Assembly (NCBI GenBank): GCA_009380025.1
Contig: WHSP01000002.1
Span: 39,475-103,474 of the forward strand
Direction: 5' to 3'
DNA: 64,000 nucleotides
Source: Gemmatimonas sp.
GTDB lineage: Bacteria > Gemmatimonadota > Gemmatimonadetes > Longimicrobiales > Longimicrobiaceae
Numbering within the stretch: the first letter of the stretch is position 1; each line of letters begins with the position of its first letter. Position numbers and translations under genes: made by a program. The notes under the pieces are model-generated. The model did not search any database, was not told the DNA's origin, and was given only the letters and a program-made list of their open reading frames with translations. This document shows positions 43,846 through 52,173 of the stretch, in pieces.

Positions 43846-44586
43846 ATGCCCGATCTCCATCTGCTTGGGACCGGTGCGGCACTCGCCGACGGCGACCGAA
43901 CGACGACCATGCTCGCGTTCGAGGGTCGTTCGGTCATTGTGGTCGACTGTGGGGGTGATGTAGTGCAGAGGCTGCTCGCCGTCGGGATCGATCTGGATCG
44001 GATCGCCGCCTTGATCGTCACTCACGAGCATCCCGATCACGTCAGCGGCTTTCCCCTCTTCATGGAGAAGATCTGGCTCGCCCAGCGCCAGCGCCCGATC
44101 CCCGTGTGCGGCCCAAAACCCGCAATCGACCAAGCCCGCCGGATCTTCGACGCCTTCGATACGCGCTCATGGAAGGACCTCCCGCCGATCGAATGGGTCG
44201 AGGTGCCACTGGAGGCGGGGGCCGCGGTCTGGAGCGACGACGAGTGGCAGTTCACAGCGGCGCCGGGAATACACAGCGTCCCCGTGGTGGGGCTACGGGT
44301 GGAGCACGAGGAAGGAGGTAGCGTGGCGTACTCCTCCGACACGGAGCGCTCGGAAGCCATCGTCGACCTTGCTCGTGATGTCGACTTGCTGGTCCACGAG
44401 GGCACGGGCGATGTCAAGGGCCACATCTCGCCGGCGGGTGCCGCCGGGGTCGCGCGGGACGCGGGGACGAAGCAGCTCGTGCTCGTGCACCTTCCGCCCG
44501 GCTTCTCGGAGGACGACCTGCGCTCGGCGAGGGAGGTCTTCGAAGCCACGGTGGTCGGGAAGGACGGCGATCGGTACCCATTCTGA
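43846..44586 (+). CDS. MBL-fold metallo-hydrolase (RNase Z-like)
   Basis: 246 residues. The metal motif is complete: HEHPDH at 60-65 in LIVTHEHPDHVSG, with a later Asp in AYSSDTERSEAI and His candidates in LLVHEGTGD and GHISPAG. The opening PDLHLLGTGAALADGDRTT is typical of the RNase Z/arylsulfatase-like branch. It may process RNA 3' ends or act on small molecules; which is not decidable here. A 12-bp gap to the FkbM gene suggests co-transcription from 41912 onward. It is followed by the repeat copy C region. Confidence 0.85.
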   Translation: MPDLHLLGTGAALADGDRTTTMLAFEGRSVIVVDCGGDVVQRLLAVGIDLDRIAALIVTHEHPDHVSGFPLFMEKIWLAQRQRPIPVCGPKPAIDQARRIFDAFDTRSWKDLPPIEWVEVPLEAGAAVWSDDEWQFTAAPGIHSVPVVGLRVEHEEGGSVAYSSDTERSEAIVDLARDVDLLVHEGTGDVKGHISPAGAAGVARDAGTKQLVLVHLPPGFSEDDLRSAREVFEATVVGKDGDRYPF

Positions 44587-44944
44587 ATCTCGGATCTGAC
44601 TAGGTACACCGGGTCTGAACTACGTGACGTGTTCGAGGTTCTCCCCACAAAGTCATTCCCGCTCATAGGAGTTGGAATCCAGAAGGCTCGGAGCCAACGG
44701 GACGGCTGGATCCCCGCCTTCGCGGGGATGACAAACTCTTGGTGACCCGGAATGCGTCGCGGGAATGACAAGAAGGGGCGGGAACGACAACTGCTGGGGC
44801 CCTTAGGTGCCTGACCTTTGCGTCGACTCGATATGCGTCGCGAGTTTGTCACAAGAAGTAACAAGAAGTATCAAGACGCTACCGCGAAAGTCCACGGCCG
44901 GAGAATATTGTAGAAGCGAACCGTTTCCCCAACCCGCCAGGTCG
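44587..44944. other. Intergenic region with repeat C and a tandem 10-mer
   Basis: Besides repeat copy C (44652-44732) this gap holds a perfect tandem pair of ACAAGAAGTA at 44851-44870, about 75 bp before the next start. It may be promoter-proximal. No gene is seen. Confidence 0.5.
44652..44732. repeat. Dispersed inverted-repeat element, copy C
   Basis: Left arm GTCATTCCCGCTCATAGGAG, right arm GGATCCCCGCCTTCGCGGGG plus ATGAC. The left arm is more diverged than in copies A, B and D. Confidence 0.7.
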
Positions 44945-46714
44945 ATGGTTCGAAGCCCGCTCGTCCTCCTCCTCGCGTTTAGTGCGCTAGCGGCCGATCC
45001 ACGCCCCCTCGCGCCACAGCTGGCAGCCCCCGGCTCGACGGAAGGACCGGTCACGGAGGAGGATTCAACTCGGCTCGTCGCCGCCGCCCGGCGTGATCAG
45101 GCGAGCTTCGAACGCTTCCGTCGGAACCGTCTCCCCGATACTTGGGGGGGAGGCAGCTCGCGGTGCGACGAGCGGATCGGGCGATTCTGCCTGACTCACG
45201 GAACTGGGCAGAATGATTGGGTGGCGCCGGCGGAGGACGAAGAGATCGTCGCGAACCGTAGTCGGCTGATCGACGGGCTCGGACAAGTGGCGGAGCGGAT
45301 CCCGGGGGACGTCTGGAGCGCCGGGCAGCACGTTCGCTACTTGGTGGAGGCACGCCGGTTTGACGAAGCGCTAGCGGCAGCCGAGCGTTGCGCGGGCGAG
45401 CGTTGGTGGTGTGCAGCGCTTCGCGGCTACGCCTTCCACTACCTGGCCCGGCCAATCGCGGCCGATACGGCGTTCGACGAAGCCCTCGCCGCGATGGACG
45501 AAGAGCAGCGAGAGGAGTGGCTGGATCTCACCCTGATCCTCGATCACCGCAGCGCCCGCGTGTATCGCCGGTTCGAGGAAGAGGAGCAGGACGCCTTCGA
45601 GGAAAGGTTCTGGCGTCTCGCAGACCCATCATTCACCCGCCCCGGGAACGAGCTCCGCTCCGAGCACTTCTCCCGCCACGTCATGAACGAGTTCCAGTAC
45701 CGGGCACAGTCACCGGACGGGATCTCCTGGGGCTACGACCTGCGCGAGATCCTCATTCGTTACGGTTGGCCCGCCGGATGGGAACGGACCCGGAGCACCG
45801 GGATGACGATGGGTCCAGCGCCCCTCGTAAGCCACTACAACAGCGCGCCTCGCCACTTCCTACCACCACCGGAAGTGCTCCTCGGAGAGTCCGGGACGAC
45901 CGCCGACTGGGGCGAGGAGGTCCCCGGTGCGCGAACCGGCTACAGCATCCCGCTCGAGGACACGATCGCGAAGTGGTTCTCGCCCCTCGCCCATCAGTTC
46001 GCCGTCTTCCGGCGTGGGGACAGCGCTCTCGTCGTGGGAGCCTACGACCTTCCCGAGGACAGCATCGCAGACGGCAGCCAGGTGACCGCCGGCCTCGCCG
46101 TGTTGGCCACCACGGATTCGGATGTGCCGCCGGTGGTAACGACTGATGAGGAGGCGGGGCTGACCCAGGCCCTCATGGCCGAGGTGCCCGCCGAACCGTC
46201 GGTGATGAGTCTGGAGATCGTCGTTCCGGCCGAGCACCGGATGGCCCGGGCCGAGTACGGCATCGAGCTCGCGCCCGCCGAACCGGGTCTCATCTCTGTG
46301 TCGGACCTCCTCCTGGTGCGCGGAGCCGAAGCGGGATTGCCCGATTCGCTTTCCACCGCCATCGAGACCGCTCGCGGCTCGACCGAGGTGCGCTCCGGCG
46401 AGCAAGTCGGCATCTTCTGGGAGATCTATGGCCTGGATGCGGAACGCGCCCCGGAGGTCGGCATGTCGCTCCGGCTGCTCGAAAGCCGTACGGGCTGGCT
46501 TCGACGCCTCGCCGAGCGAGCGGGGATTCTTCGCGAGGTCATGCCAGTCCGACTTCGTTGGCAGGAGCCGGTCACCAGCGGACCCTTCATGCCGAGATCG
46601 TTGGATGTCGAGATCCCGGAGCTCAATCCCGGCAGCTACACCCTCGAACTGACGGTCGAGGCCAGTGGTCGCGAGCCCCTCTCGGTTCGTCGCGAGATCG
46701 AAGTCGTCCCCTGA
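44945..46714 (+). CDS. Large secreted protein of unknown function
   Basis: 589 residues from the ATG at 44945, which begins a short signal peptide (VRSPLVLLLAFSALAADPRP). The mature part has a Trp/Cys-rich region with paired Cys (RCDERIGRFC, AAERCAGERWWCAALRG), TPR-like helices (AFHYLARPIAADTAFDEALA) and then FWRLADPSFTRPGNELRSEH. That last stretch together with the REILIRYGWPAGWERT block recalls GWxTD-type proteins of Gemmatimonadota-like genomes. The C-terminal 200 residues are beta-rich (MSLRLLESRTGWLRRLAERA, PGSYTLELTVEASGREPLSV). No enzyme motif recognised. It starts after repeat copy C and is a single-gene unit as far as I can see. Confidence 0.75.
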   Translation: MVRSPLVLLLAFSALAADPRPLAPQLAAPGSTEGPVTEEDSTRLVAAARRDQASFERFRRNRLPDTWGGGSSRCDERIGRFCLTHGTGQNDWVAPAEDEEIVANRSRLIDGLGQVAERIPGDVWSAGQHVRYLVEARRFDEALAAAERCAGERWWCAALRGYAFHYLARPIAADTAFDEALAAMDEEQREEWLDLTLILDHRSARVYRRFEEEEQDAFEERFWRLADPSFTRPGNELRSEHFSRHVMNEFQYRAQSPDGISWGYDLREILIRYGWPAGWERTRSTGMTMGPAPLVSHYNSAPRHFLPPPEVLLGESGTTADWGEEVPGARTGYSIPLEDTIAKWFSPLAHQFAVFRRGDSALVVGAYDLPEDSIADGSQVTAGLAVLATTDSDVPPVVTTDEEAGLTQALMAEVPAEPSVMSLEIVVPAEHRMARAEYGIELAPAEPGLISVSDLLLVRGAEAGLPDSLSTAIETARGSTEVRSGEQVGIFWEIYGLDAERAPEVGMSLRLLESRTGWLRRLAERAGILREVMPVRLRWQEPVTSGPFMPRSLDVEIPELNPGSYTLELTVEASGREPLSVRREIEVVP

Positions 46715-46783
46715 GAACGCCTTGTCCCCGTCTGCTTCAATCCACAGATTCCTCGCGCTCAGTTACCTCACAAGACGATTGCG

Positions 46784-47398
46784 TTGGTTGAAATCCGGAT
46801 CACTGTCTTCTCCGATTTCTCGTGCCCGCATTCGTATGTGACCGAGTCCGGCCTCCGGCGAATCCGCGAGCCCGGGTTGGAGATCGAATATCGGGCTTTC
46901 GAGCTCTATCCGGAGCCTTACCCGCTCCCGGACCGGCCTCTCGAGCCTCCGGAGTGGGAAGCGCTGAAGCGCCTGGCCGAAGTCGCTGAGATCCCCCTCA
47001 CCGAGCCCGGCTTCGTTCCTCGTACGACGAAGTCGCACGAAGCGTCTCGCTTCGCCCGGGAGAAGGATTGCGAGGCTGAGTTGCGGGCAAGAATCTTTGA
47101 CGCCTACTGGATCGATGGCCGAGATATCGGGCGAATCGACGTGTTGACGAGCGTCGCCGAGGGCGTGGGTCTCGACCCCGACGAACTGAAGATTGCCCTG
47201 GACATCGATCGCTACGCCGACGAAGTCGCGCACGATCAAGACGTCGCCCGGCACCTACGAGTTCCCGGCTCCCCAACCCTCTTCATCGGGACGGGAGCCT
47301 CCGCTCGCGTCGTCGTGGGCGCGCGCGATGCGCGCCAGCTCCGCCATTTGATCCACGATACTGCACGATCCTGGGCCCAACCACCCGACGATGGCTGA
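46784..47398 (+). CDS. DsbA/FrnE-like thioredoxin-fold protein with CPHS site
   Basis: 204 residues from a TTG at 46784. VEIRITVFSDFSCPHSYVTE is the first strand and active site: Cys 14, Pro, His, Ser 17. DsbA and FrnE proteins have CPxC here, so the second Cys is replaced by Ser. The insertion helices and the cis-Pro loop in RVPGSPTLFIGTGA are present. No signal peptide, so it acts in the cytosol. A monothiol site would favour glutathione-dependent isomerase or peroxide reactions rather than disulfide formation. The stop overlaps the next gene by 8 bp. Confidence 0.8.
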   Translation: MVEIRITVFSDFSCPHSYVTESGLRRIREPGLEIEYRAFELYPEPYPLPDRPLEPPEWEALKRLAEVAEIPLTEPGFVPRTTKSHEASRFAREKDCEAELRARIFDAYWIDGRDIGRIDVLTSVAEGVGLDPDELKIALDIDRYADEVAHDQDVARHLRVPGSPTLFIGTGASARVVVGARDARQLRHLIHDTARSWAQPPDDG

Positions 47399-47678
47399 CT
47401 ACGAGAGAAACACCGTTCTACCGATCTCCCAGGTCCTGGAACTCGCCGAAGAGATCCTGACGACCCGTGCCGGCCTCCAGCGCATGAAAGAAGATCATCA
47501 CAACGCCACCTACACCGGAGGGGAAGGAACAGTCGGTCTGGCGGCTCATCGACACGGGACGATGACTACGGTGACCATCCGGACCAATCAGCTCCGCACG
47601 TCCAAGGTGGACATCGTCGTACGGCATCTGATGAACCAGCTGCCGTACCAGCCGGGCGATCCAGGGCGGGAGTACTGA
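47391..47678 (+). CDS. Small conserved-looking protein, function unknown
   Basis: 95 residues, opening MADYERNTVLPISQVLELAE, then ILTTRAGLQRMKEDHHNATY and TGGEGTVGLAAHRHGTMTTV. It overlaps the DsbA-like gene by 8 bp in the same direction and so is translationally coupled. The mixed helix-strand layout, balanced composition and tight overlap argue that it is real. There is no signal peptide or membrane segment, and no motif that I can name. It may be a partner of the DsbA-like protein. Confidence 0.62.
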   Translation: MADYERNTVLPISQVLELAEEILTTRAGLQRMKEDHHNATYTGGEGTVGLAAHRHGTMTTVTIRTNQLRTSKVDIVVRHLMNQLPYQPGDPGREY

Positions 47679-47726
47679 AGGGCCCACTCCCAGACAACCC
47701 GGCGCCTAGGCTTCTCTGCCGCCCAG

Positions 47727-49196
47727 CTACCTTGATCCGGTGACCTCTGTGTCAGCAGGCGCGGCGGCCCCAGGCGCACGGATGCGGCCGAAGTAGTCGC
47801 GCGTCTCCCTGCTCACGACACCCGCGAGGAGTAGGAGACCGACGAGATTGGGGAAGGCCATCGCACCGTTCATCACATCGGCGAAGGCCCAGACGAGATC
47901 GAAGCCCTGGGTGCCCGGGAAGCTGATGACCCACGCGCCGACGAACGCAGCCGCAATGAAGGCGATGCGATAGGGCAACACCGCTCGCGTTCCCACGAGG
48001 TATTCGATGTTCTTCTCGCCGTAGTACGACCAGCCGAGGATCGTAGAGAAGGCAAACAGCGCGAGACCGAGGGAGACGATGTATCCGCCCCACTGGCCGG
48101 GTAGTCCCGTGCTGAAGGCCTGGATCGTCAGGGGAGCTCCGGTGAAGCCGGCACCGGTGAGCGGGTCGATCTGCGTCCACGAGCCGGTTGCGATGATCGC
48201 GAAGCCGGTCAGAGTACAGACAATGATTGTGTCGATGAAGGTCTGGGTCATCGACACGAGGGCCTGCGTAACGGGCTCGCGAGTCTCCGCTGCGGCCGCT
48301 GCAATCGCCCCGGTCCCCAAACCGGACTCGTTCGAGAACACCCCGCGGGCGACGCCCTGGCGGATCGCCATCATCAGACTGGCACCGATGAAGCCACCCG
48401 CGGCCGCCGCAGGCGAAAATGCGTCGCGGATGACGAAGGTGAAGATCGACGGAATTCCCCGCCAGTTGATCGCCAGAACGACGATCGCGCCCGCCATATA
48501 GAACGCGATCATCAGGGGCACGAAGAACCCTGTGAAGCGCCCGATCGACTTGATCCCCCCCAGGATCACCAACCCCGCCAACACGGCGATCACGATGCCG
48601 GTCCAGAGCGGCGGAATCCCGAACGAGCTCTGCAGAGCGTCGGCGACGGAGTTCGACTGAACCATGTTGCCGATGCCGAACGCGGCGACGGCTGCGAAGA
48701 GGGCGAAGATCGCGCCCAGAAACCGTCCGAAGGGCCCGCCGATCCCGCGCGATAGATAGTACATCGGTCCGCCGGCCATCTCGCCTCGTTCGTCGATCAC
48801 GCGATAGCGGACCCCAAGAACCGCCTCCGAGTACTTGGTTGCCATGCCAACGAGGCCGGTCATCCACATCCAGAAAAGAGCGCCCGGACCTCCCGTGGCG
48901 ATCGCGGCGGCGACCCCGGCGATGTTGCCGGTGCCGACAGTTGCAGCGAGGGCGGTCATCAGCGCCTGGAAGTGCGAGATGTCTCCCTCGACTCCCGATC
49001 CCTCCTCACGCCGCTTTATCAGGGCGAGATAGAGAGCGCGGCCGAGCTCGCGGAACTGTATCCCTCTCAGCAGCACCGACAGGTAGAGCCCGGTCCCGAC
49101 CAGCAGGATCAGGAGCGGCGCTCCCCAAACGTAGCCGCTGACCTGGTTCGTGAAGTTCAGCGCGTCTTCAACCCAGGTGGCCTGAGCTAGCGGCAT
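47727..49196 (-). CDS. AGCS-family sodium/alanine (glycine) symporter
   Basis: 489 residues from the ATG at 49196; the track start adds 12 residues. About eleven membrane segments are visible. Family signatures: [20 protein letters not shown] near the start, [20 protein letters not shown], then [20 protein letters not shown] and the end [20 protein letters not shown]. It imports alanine or glycine with sodium ions. Position close to no other amino-acid gene; convergent with the small ORF at 47678, with 48 bp between. The C-terminal part after the last segment (REtrD... [17 protein letters not shown]) is short and soluble. Confidence 0.92.
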   Translation of the reverse strand: MPLAQATWVEDALNFTNQVSGYVWGAPLLILLVGTGLYLSVLLRGIQFRELGRALYLALIKRREEGSGVEGDISHFQALMTALAATVGTGNIAGVAAAIATGGPGALFWMWMTGLVGMATKYSEAVLGVRYRVIDERGEMAGGPMYYLSRGIGGPFGRFLGAIFALFAAVAAFGIGNMVQSNSVADALQSSFGIPPLWTGIVIAVLAGLVILGGIKSIGRFTGFFVPLMIAFYMAGAIVVLAINWRGIPSIFTFVIRDAFSPAAAAGGFIGASLMMAIRQGVARGVFSNESGLGTGAIAAAAAETREPVTQALVSMTQTFIDTIIVCTLTGFAIIATGSWTQIDPLTGAGFTGAPLTIQAFSTGLPGQWGGYIVSLGLALFAFSTILGWSYYGEKNIEYLVGTRAVLPYRIAFIAAAFVGAWVISFPGTQGFDLVWAFADVMNGAMAFPNLVGLLLLAGVVSRETRDYFGRIRAPGAAAPADTEVTGSR

Positions 49197-49498
49197 GCGT
49201 CCTCGACTCGGATACGAGGTGAACGGTAACACGGGCCAGCAGCTGGCATCAGCGCCAACCGTCGGTCTCGATCTCGATCGTGTGCTCGCCGACGGCCGGT
49301 GGCGGACATCGCAACGTCGGCAGACGATAGCCGAAAGCCAACGGCAGCGTCAAGAAAGGTCGCTCCTCCTGGAGTTCTTCGCGTCTTCGCGCGAGGGGTT
49401 TTCCCGCCCTCGATGGGGCGTGCAACTTGCGCCCTGTGGAGCGCACGATCCACATTACGCCCCAATCGAAGCCGGCCCCGAGCCAATCGCTTTCAAGA
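49197..49498. other. Divergent intergenic region
   Basis: About 300 bp between the symporter and the DEAD-box-like gene, which point away from each other, so both promoters must lie here. No convincing ORF, dyad or hairpin was found. Confidence 0.5.
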
Positions 49499-51145
49499 AT
49501 GCAATCGTTCGAAGATATCGGTCTTCGCGAAGAGCTCCTTCGCACGCTCGAAGAGGAGCCTTTCGGCGACCCCACCTCGCTCCAGCGGGCCGTGATTCCG
49601 GCCCTCCGGCGTGGTGGCAACCTCGCAGCACGCGCAAGCGCCGGCTCGGGGAAGACTCTTGCGTACACGCTAGGCGTGCTGGACGGAATCAGCGCTACTG
49701 CTGTAGAGGGTGGTGACGAACAGCCGTCCATGCGCGTTCTGGTGTTGGCGGCGACGCCAGGGCAAGCGGAAGGGATCGGCCTTTCGATGGTACCGTTCGC
49801 TCAGAGTGTCGACCTGCCTGTATCGGTGCTTGGAACGGGCTGGGGAACCACCCCTGACGATGCCGCAATCGTCGTTGCTGACGCTGCGACGATCATGCGT
49901 GCCGTTCGCGCTTCGGAGATCAAGCTCGATCGGCTCGAGGCCATCGTGGTCGATGGTGCGTCCGCCATACTCGAGCTGGGTGACTGGGAGAAGGTCGACG
50001 CCCTTCTCGACCTGATCCCGCGGGATGCCCAGCGGGTCGTTTTCTCGGCATCGTTCCCGGAACCCGTCGAGGATCTCATCGCAAGACGCGTCAAGCGAGC
50101 GCTCCGTTATCCAGCCGAGCCGGCCATCGCGGACGGGCCCAGCCATCAGCCCGGGGCCGGCGGCGTGGTCGGGTTCGTGATCGCGTCCGTGGTCCGCAAG
50201 CTGGCGATCTTGACACAGCAGCTCCGAGCGCGGAATCCGGAGGGCCCGCCGCCTACCATCTTCTGCCGGGACGAAGAGCGCGCGGCGGAGCTCACCGAGA
50301 GCCTGACGGTCCGTGGATTCCTCGTCGGAGCGCCGGGAGACGATGATGCCGACGTCGCGATCGCTGCCGACCCGTTCCTTCGCAAGGAGAGCGAAGCCGA
50401 CCTCGGCCAGACCATCAGCTTCGACGTGCCCCCCGATGTCGAGACGCTCCGCGCTCGACATGAGGGGGATCCGGATGCCATCGTCCTGCTCGAGCCCCGC
50501 GAGCTCGCTCATCTCCGGGAGGTGGCGCAACAGGCAGGGTTCGAGGCGCGATCGACCCCTCTGGATGAAGTGATCCCGGCCGTCGTGTCCGACCTCGATG
50601 GCTTCCGGACCGAGCTCCGAAAGGCGATCCTGGAGGAAGATCTCAGCGCCCAGATGCTGATCCTCGAGCCGCTGCTCGACGAGTTCACCGCAACGGAGGT
50701 CGCCGCAGCGACCGCCGCAATCCTGCGCCGTCGTCGCCCGCGCGATCGTGAAGCGGAGGCCCGCGCCGGAGACGTCGCACCCTCCCGCAAGGCCGAAGCC
50801 AAGAGCCCTTCGCCCGGCGCCGCACCCGTCACCTGGGCCCGTCTCTTCGTCAGCATCGGCAGCCGCGACGACGTCGGTCCCGGCGACCTGGTTGGTGCCT
50901 TCGCTGGCGAAGCCGATATCCCCGGATCTCGGATCGGCAAAATCGAGATCCGGGATAGCTTTTCGATCGTGGAAATTCAGGCCGACGTCGCCGAAAAGGT
51001 CATCCGGGCGGTGAATGGAACAACGCTGAAGGGCCGTAGCCTGCGTGTAGATTTCGATCGAGGAGGACCGCTTCGCCGCCCACCGGTCCGAGGCTCGGGG
51101 TCGCCCCGGCGGGCTACTCGGCGGCCTCCTCAAGGCGATCGCTGA
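49499..51145 (+). CDS. Degenerate DEAD-box protein with DbpA-type RNA-binding domain
   Basis: 548 residues from the ATG at 49499. The layout is that of a DEAD-box helicase: Q-motif region FGDPTSLQRAVIP, Walker A ASAGSGKT (46-53). The DEAD box itself is replaced by VVDGAS (152-155) and the SAT motif by SAS (183-185). The second RecA-like lobe keeps TIFCRDEERAAELTESLTVR, but the HRxGRxGR motif VI is not seen. The C-terminus is a DbpA RNA-binding domain: WARLFVSIGSRDDVGPGDLV, RIGKIEIRDSFSIVEIQADV and GRSLRVDFDRG. DbpA domains bind 23S rRNA. This protein probably binds RNA but may not unwind it; the tail (RRPPVRGSGSPRRATRRPPQ) is basic. Confidence 0.8.
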   Translation: MQSFEDIGLREELLRTLEEEPFGDPTSLQRAVIPALRRGGNLAARASAGSGKTLAYTLGVLDGISATAVEGGDEQPSMRVLVLAATPGQAEGIGLSMVPFAQSVDLPVSVLGTGWGTTPDDAAIVVADAATIMRAVRASEIKLDRLEAIVVDGASAILELGDWEKVDALLDLIPRDAQRVVFSASFPEPVEDLIARRVKRALRYPAEPAIADGPSHQPGAGGVVGFVIASVVRKLAILTQQLRARNPEGPPPTIFCRDEERAAELTESLTVRGFLVGAPGDDDADVAIAADPFLRKESEADLGQTISFDVPPDVETLRARHEGDPDAIVLLEPRELAHLREVAQQAGFEARSTPLDEVIPAVVSDLDGFRTELRKAILEEDLSAQMLILEPLLDEFTATEVAAATAAILRRRRPRDREAEARAGDVAPSRKAEAKSPSPGAAPVTWARLFVSIGSRDDVGPGDLVGAFAGEADIPGSRIGKIEIRDSFSIVEIQADVAEKVIRAVNGTTLKGRSLRVDFDRGGPLRRPPVRGSGSPRRATRRPPQGDR

Positions 51146-51198
51146 GACCGTGAGGAGCGCCCTACTGCGGCTTGCACGAGGCACCAACAAGCACTACT

Positions 51199-51681
51199 CT
51201 ACTCCGTTTCGCCGGATCGCCCTTTGATGATTCGCCGGACTTCTGCCTCCAACAGCGCGGGCGTGGGCGCGATTCCGAGATCCGCCAGCTTCTCTGCGGC
51301 CTCCCGCAGCACTCCCGGTTCGGCCTCCGGGATCGTCCGGTCGGCTGGGGCCTTCCGGCGTTCCCCTTTCGTCAGTCGGATCCGATACGCGCCTCCGCCA
51401 GGCTCGGGTTCATAGGTCTGCACCACGGATCCGCGTAGCCGGCTGAGTAGCCCCTCAATCGCCCCGGGCAGGATCGGCGAACCCACAGAGTGTAGACCTC
51501 GACCGGTCACCAGCCGCACCATGGTCTCTCCCTCGAATCGCTGGTCGATCAACCACAACTCGGCCTCGCGTTCGGCCTCGGGCGCCGTGCGGCCATGCAG
51601 ATCCAGCGTCGGGTACACCGATCCCCAGGAGTTCCGGATCGAGCGGGGATCGCGGGACGGCGACTTGCGGCGGCGACTCAT
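51199..51681 (-). CDS. Smr-domain endonuclease-like protein
   Basis: 160 residues. The Smr domain is clear: PTLDLHGRTAPEAEREAELW (DLHG), VRLVTGRGLHSVGSPILPGA (the GxG loop after strand 3) and ending in GGGAYRIRLTKGERRK. The remaining about 50 residues are helical and charged (LREAAEKLADLGIAPTPALL). Smr domains cleave or bind nucleic acids, as in MutS2 and YdaL-like proteins. The gene is convergent with the DEAD-box-like gene (53 bp between) and in line with hupB downstream on the minus strand. No N-terminal MutS part exists. Confidence 0.85.
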   Translation of the reverse strand: MSRRRKSPSRDPRSIRNSWGSVYPTLDLHGRTAPEAEREAELWLIDQRFEGETMVRLVTGRGLHSVGSPILPGAIEGLLSRLRGSVVQTYEPEPGGGAYRIRLTKGERRKAPADRTIPEAEPGVLREAAEKLADLGIAPTPALLEAEVRRIIKGRSGETE

Positions 51682-51750
51682 GCACGGCGAACCAAGAGAG
51701 CCACGGCAGCGTTCACCGTGGCTCTCGAAAGTCGCTTGGGGTCGAAATCT

Positions 51751-52035
51751 TCAGTTGACCGCGTCCTTGAGGCCCTTGCCGGCACGGAACGCAGCGCTGG
51801 TCGATGCGCCGATTCTGATCTCCTTGCCCGTGCGTGGGTTACGACCCGTGCGAGCTTCCCGTTTCCGGGATTCGAAAACGCCGAAGCCGGTGATCTGCAC
51901 CTTCTCCCCACTCTTGAGCGCCCTGGCGATGATCCCGTCATCGACGGAAAATAATGCGTCCACAGCCCGCGACGCCTCAGCCTTGCTGAGGTTGGTGCGC
52001 TCGGCAAGCTTCTGAGTGAGTTCCGATTTGTTCAC
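51751..52035 (-). CDS. hup: HU-family DNA-binding protein
   Basis: 94 residues. The start is GTG at 52035, which follows AGGAGG by 6 bases; the track ORF to 52161 has no HU content before it. The sequence VNKSELTQKLAERTNLSKAE is the HU opening, and VQITGFGVFESRKREARTGR with NPRTGKEIRIGASTSAAFRA the DNA-clamping arm with the conserved RNP. It is a nucleoid protein that bends and packs DNA. First gene of a minus-strand pair with the Smr gene; divergent from the histidine kinase gene. Confidence 0.93.
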   Translation of the reverse strand: MNKSELTQKLAERTNLSKAEASRAVDALFSVDDGIIARALKSGEKVQITGFGVFESRKREARTGRNPRTGKEIRIGASTSAAFRAGKGLKDAVN

Positions 52036-52173
52036 CGCGGGCCTCCTGGCTGGAGTTGTAGGAAAACGCAGCAAAATCAACGGCAGCGCCGCTACGCCAC
52101 CAACAGTACGGGGGGGGCGCAATCCCGTCAAGAGAGAGTTCTTGTGCCTGTTGAGCCGCATTTAAGGCCGGCT

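Noticed and set aside
49670-51190. 506-residue minus-strand ORF opposite the DEAD-box-like gene
   Set aside because: Antisense shadow; plus strand carries Walker A and the DbpA domain.
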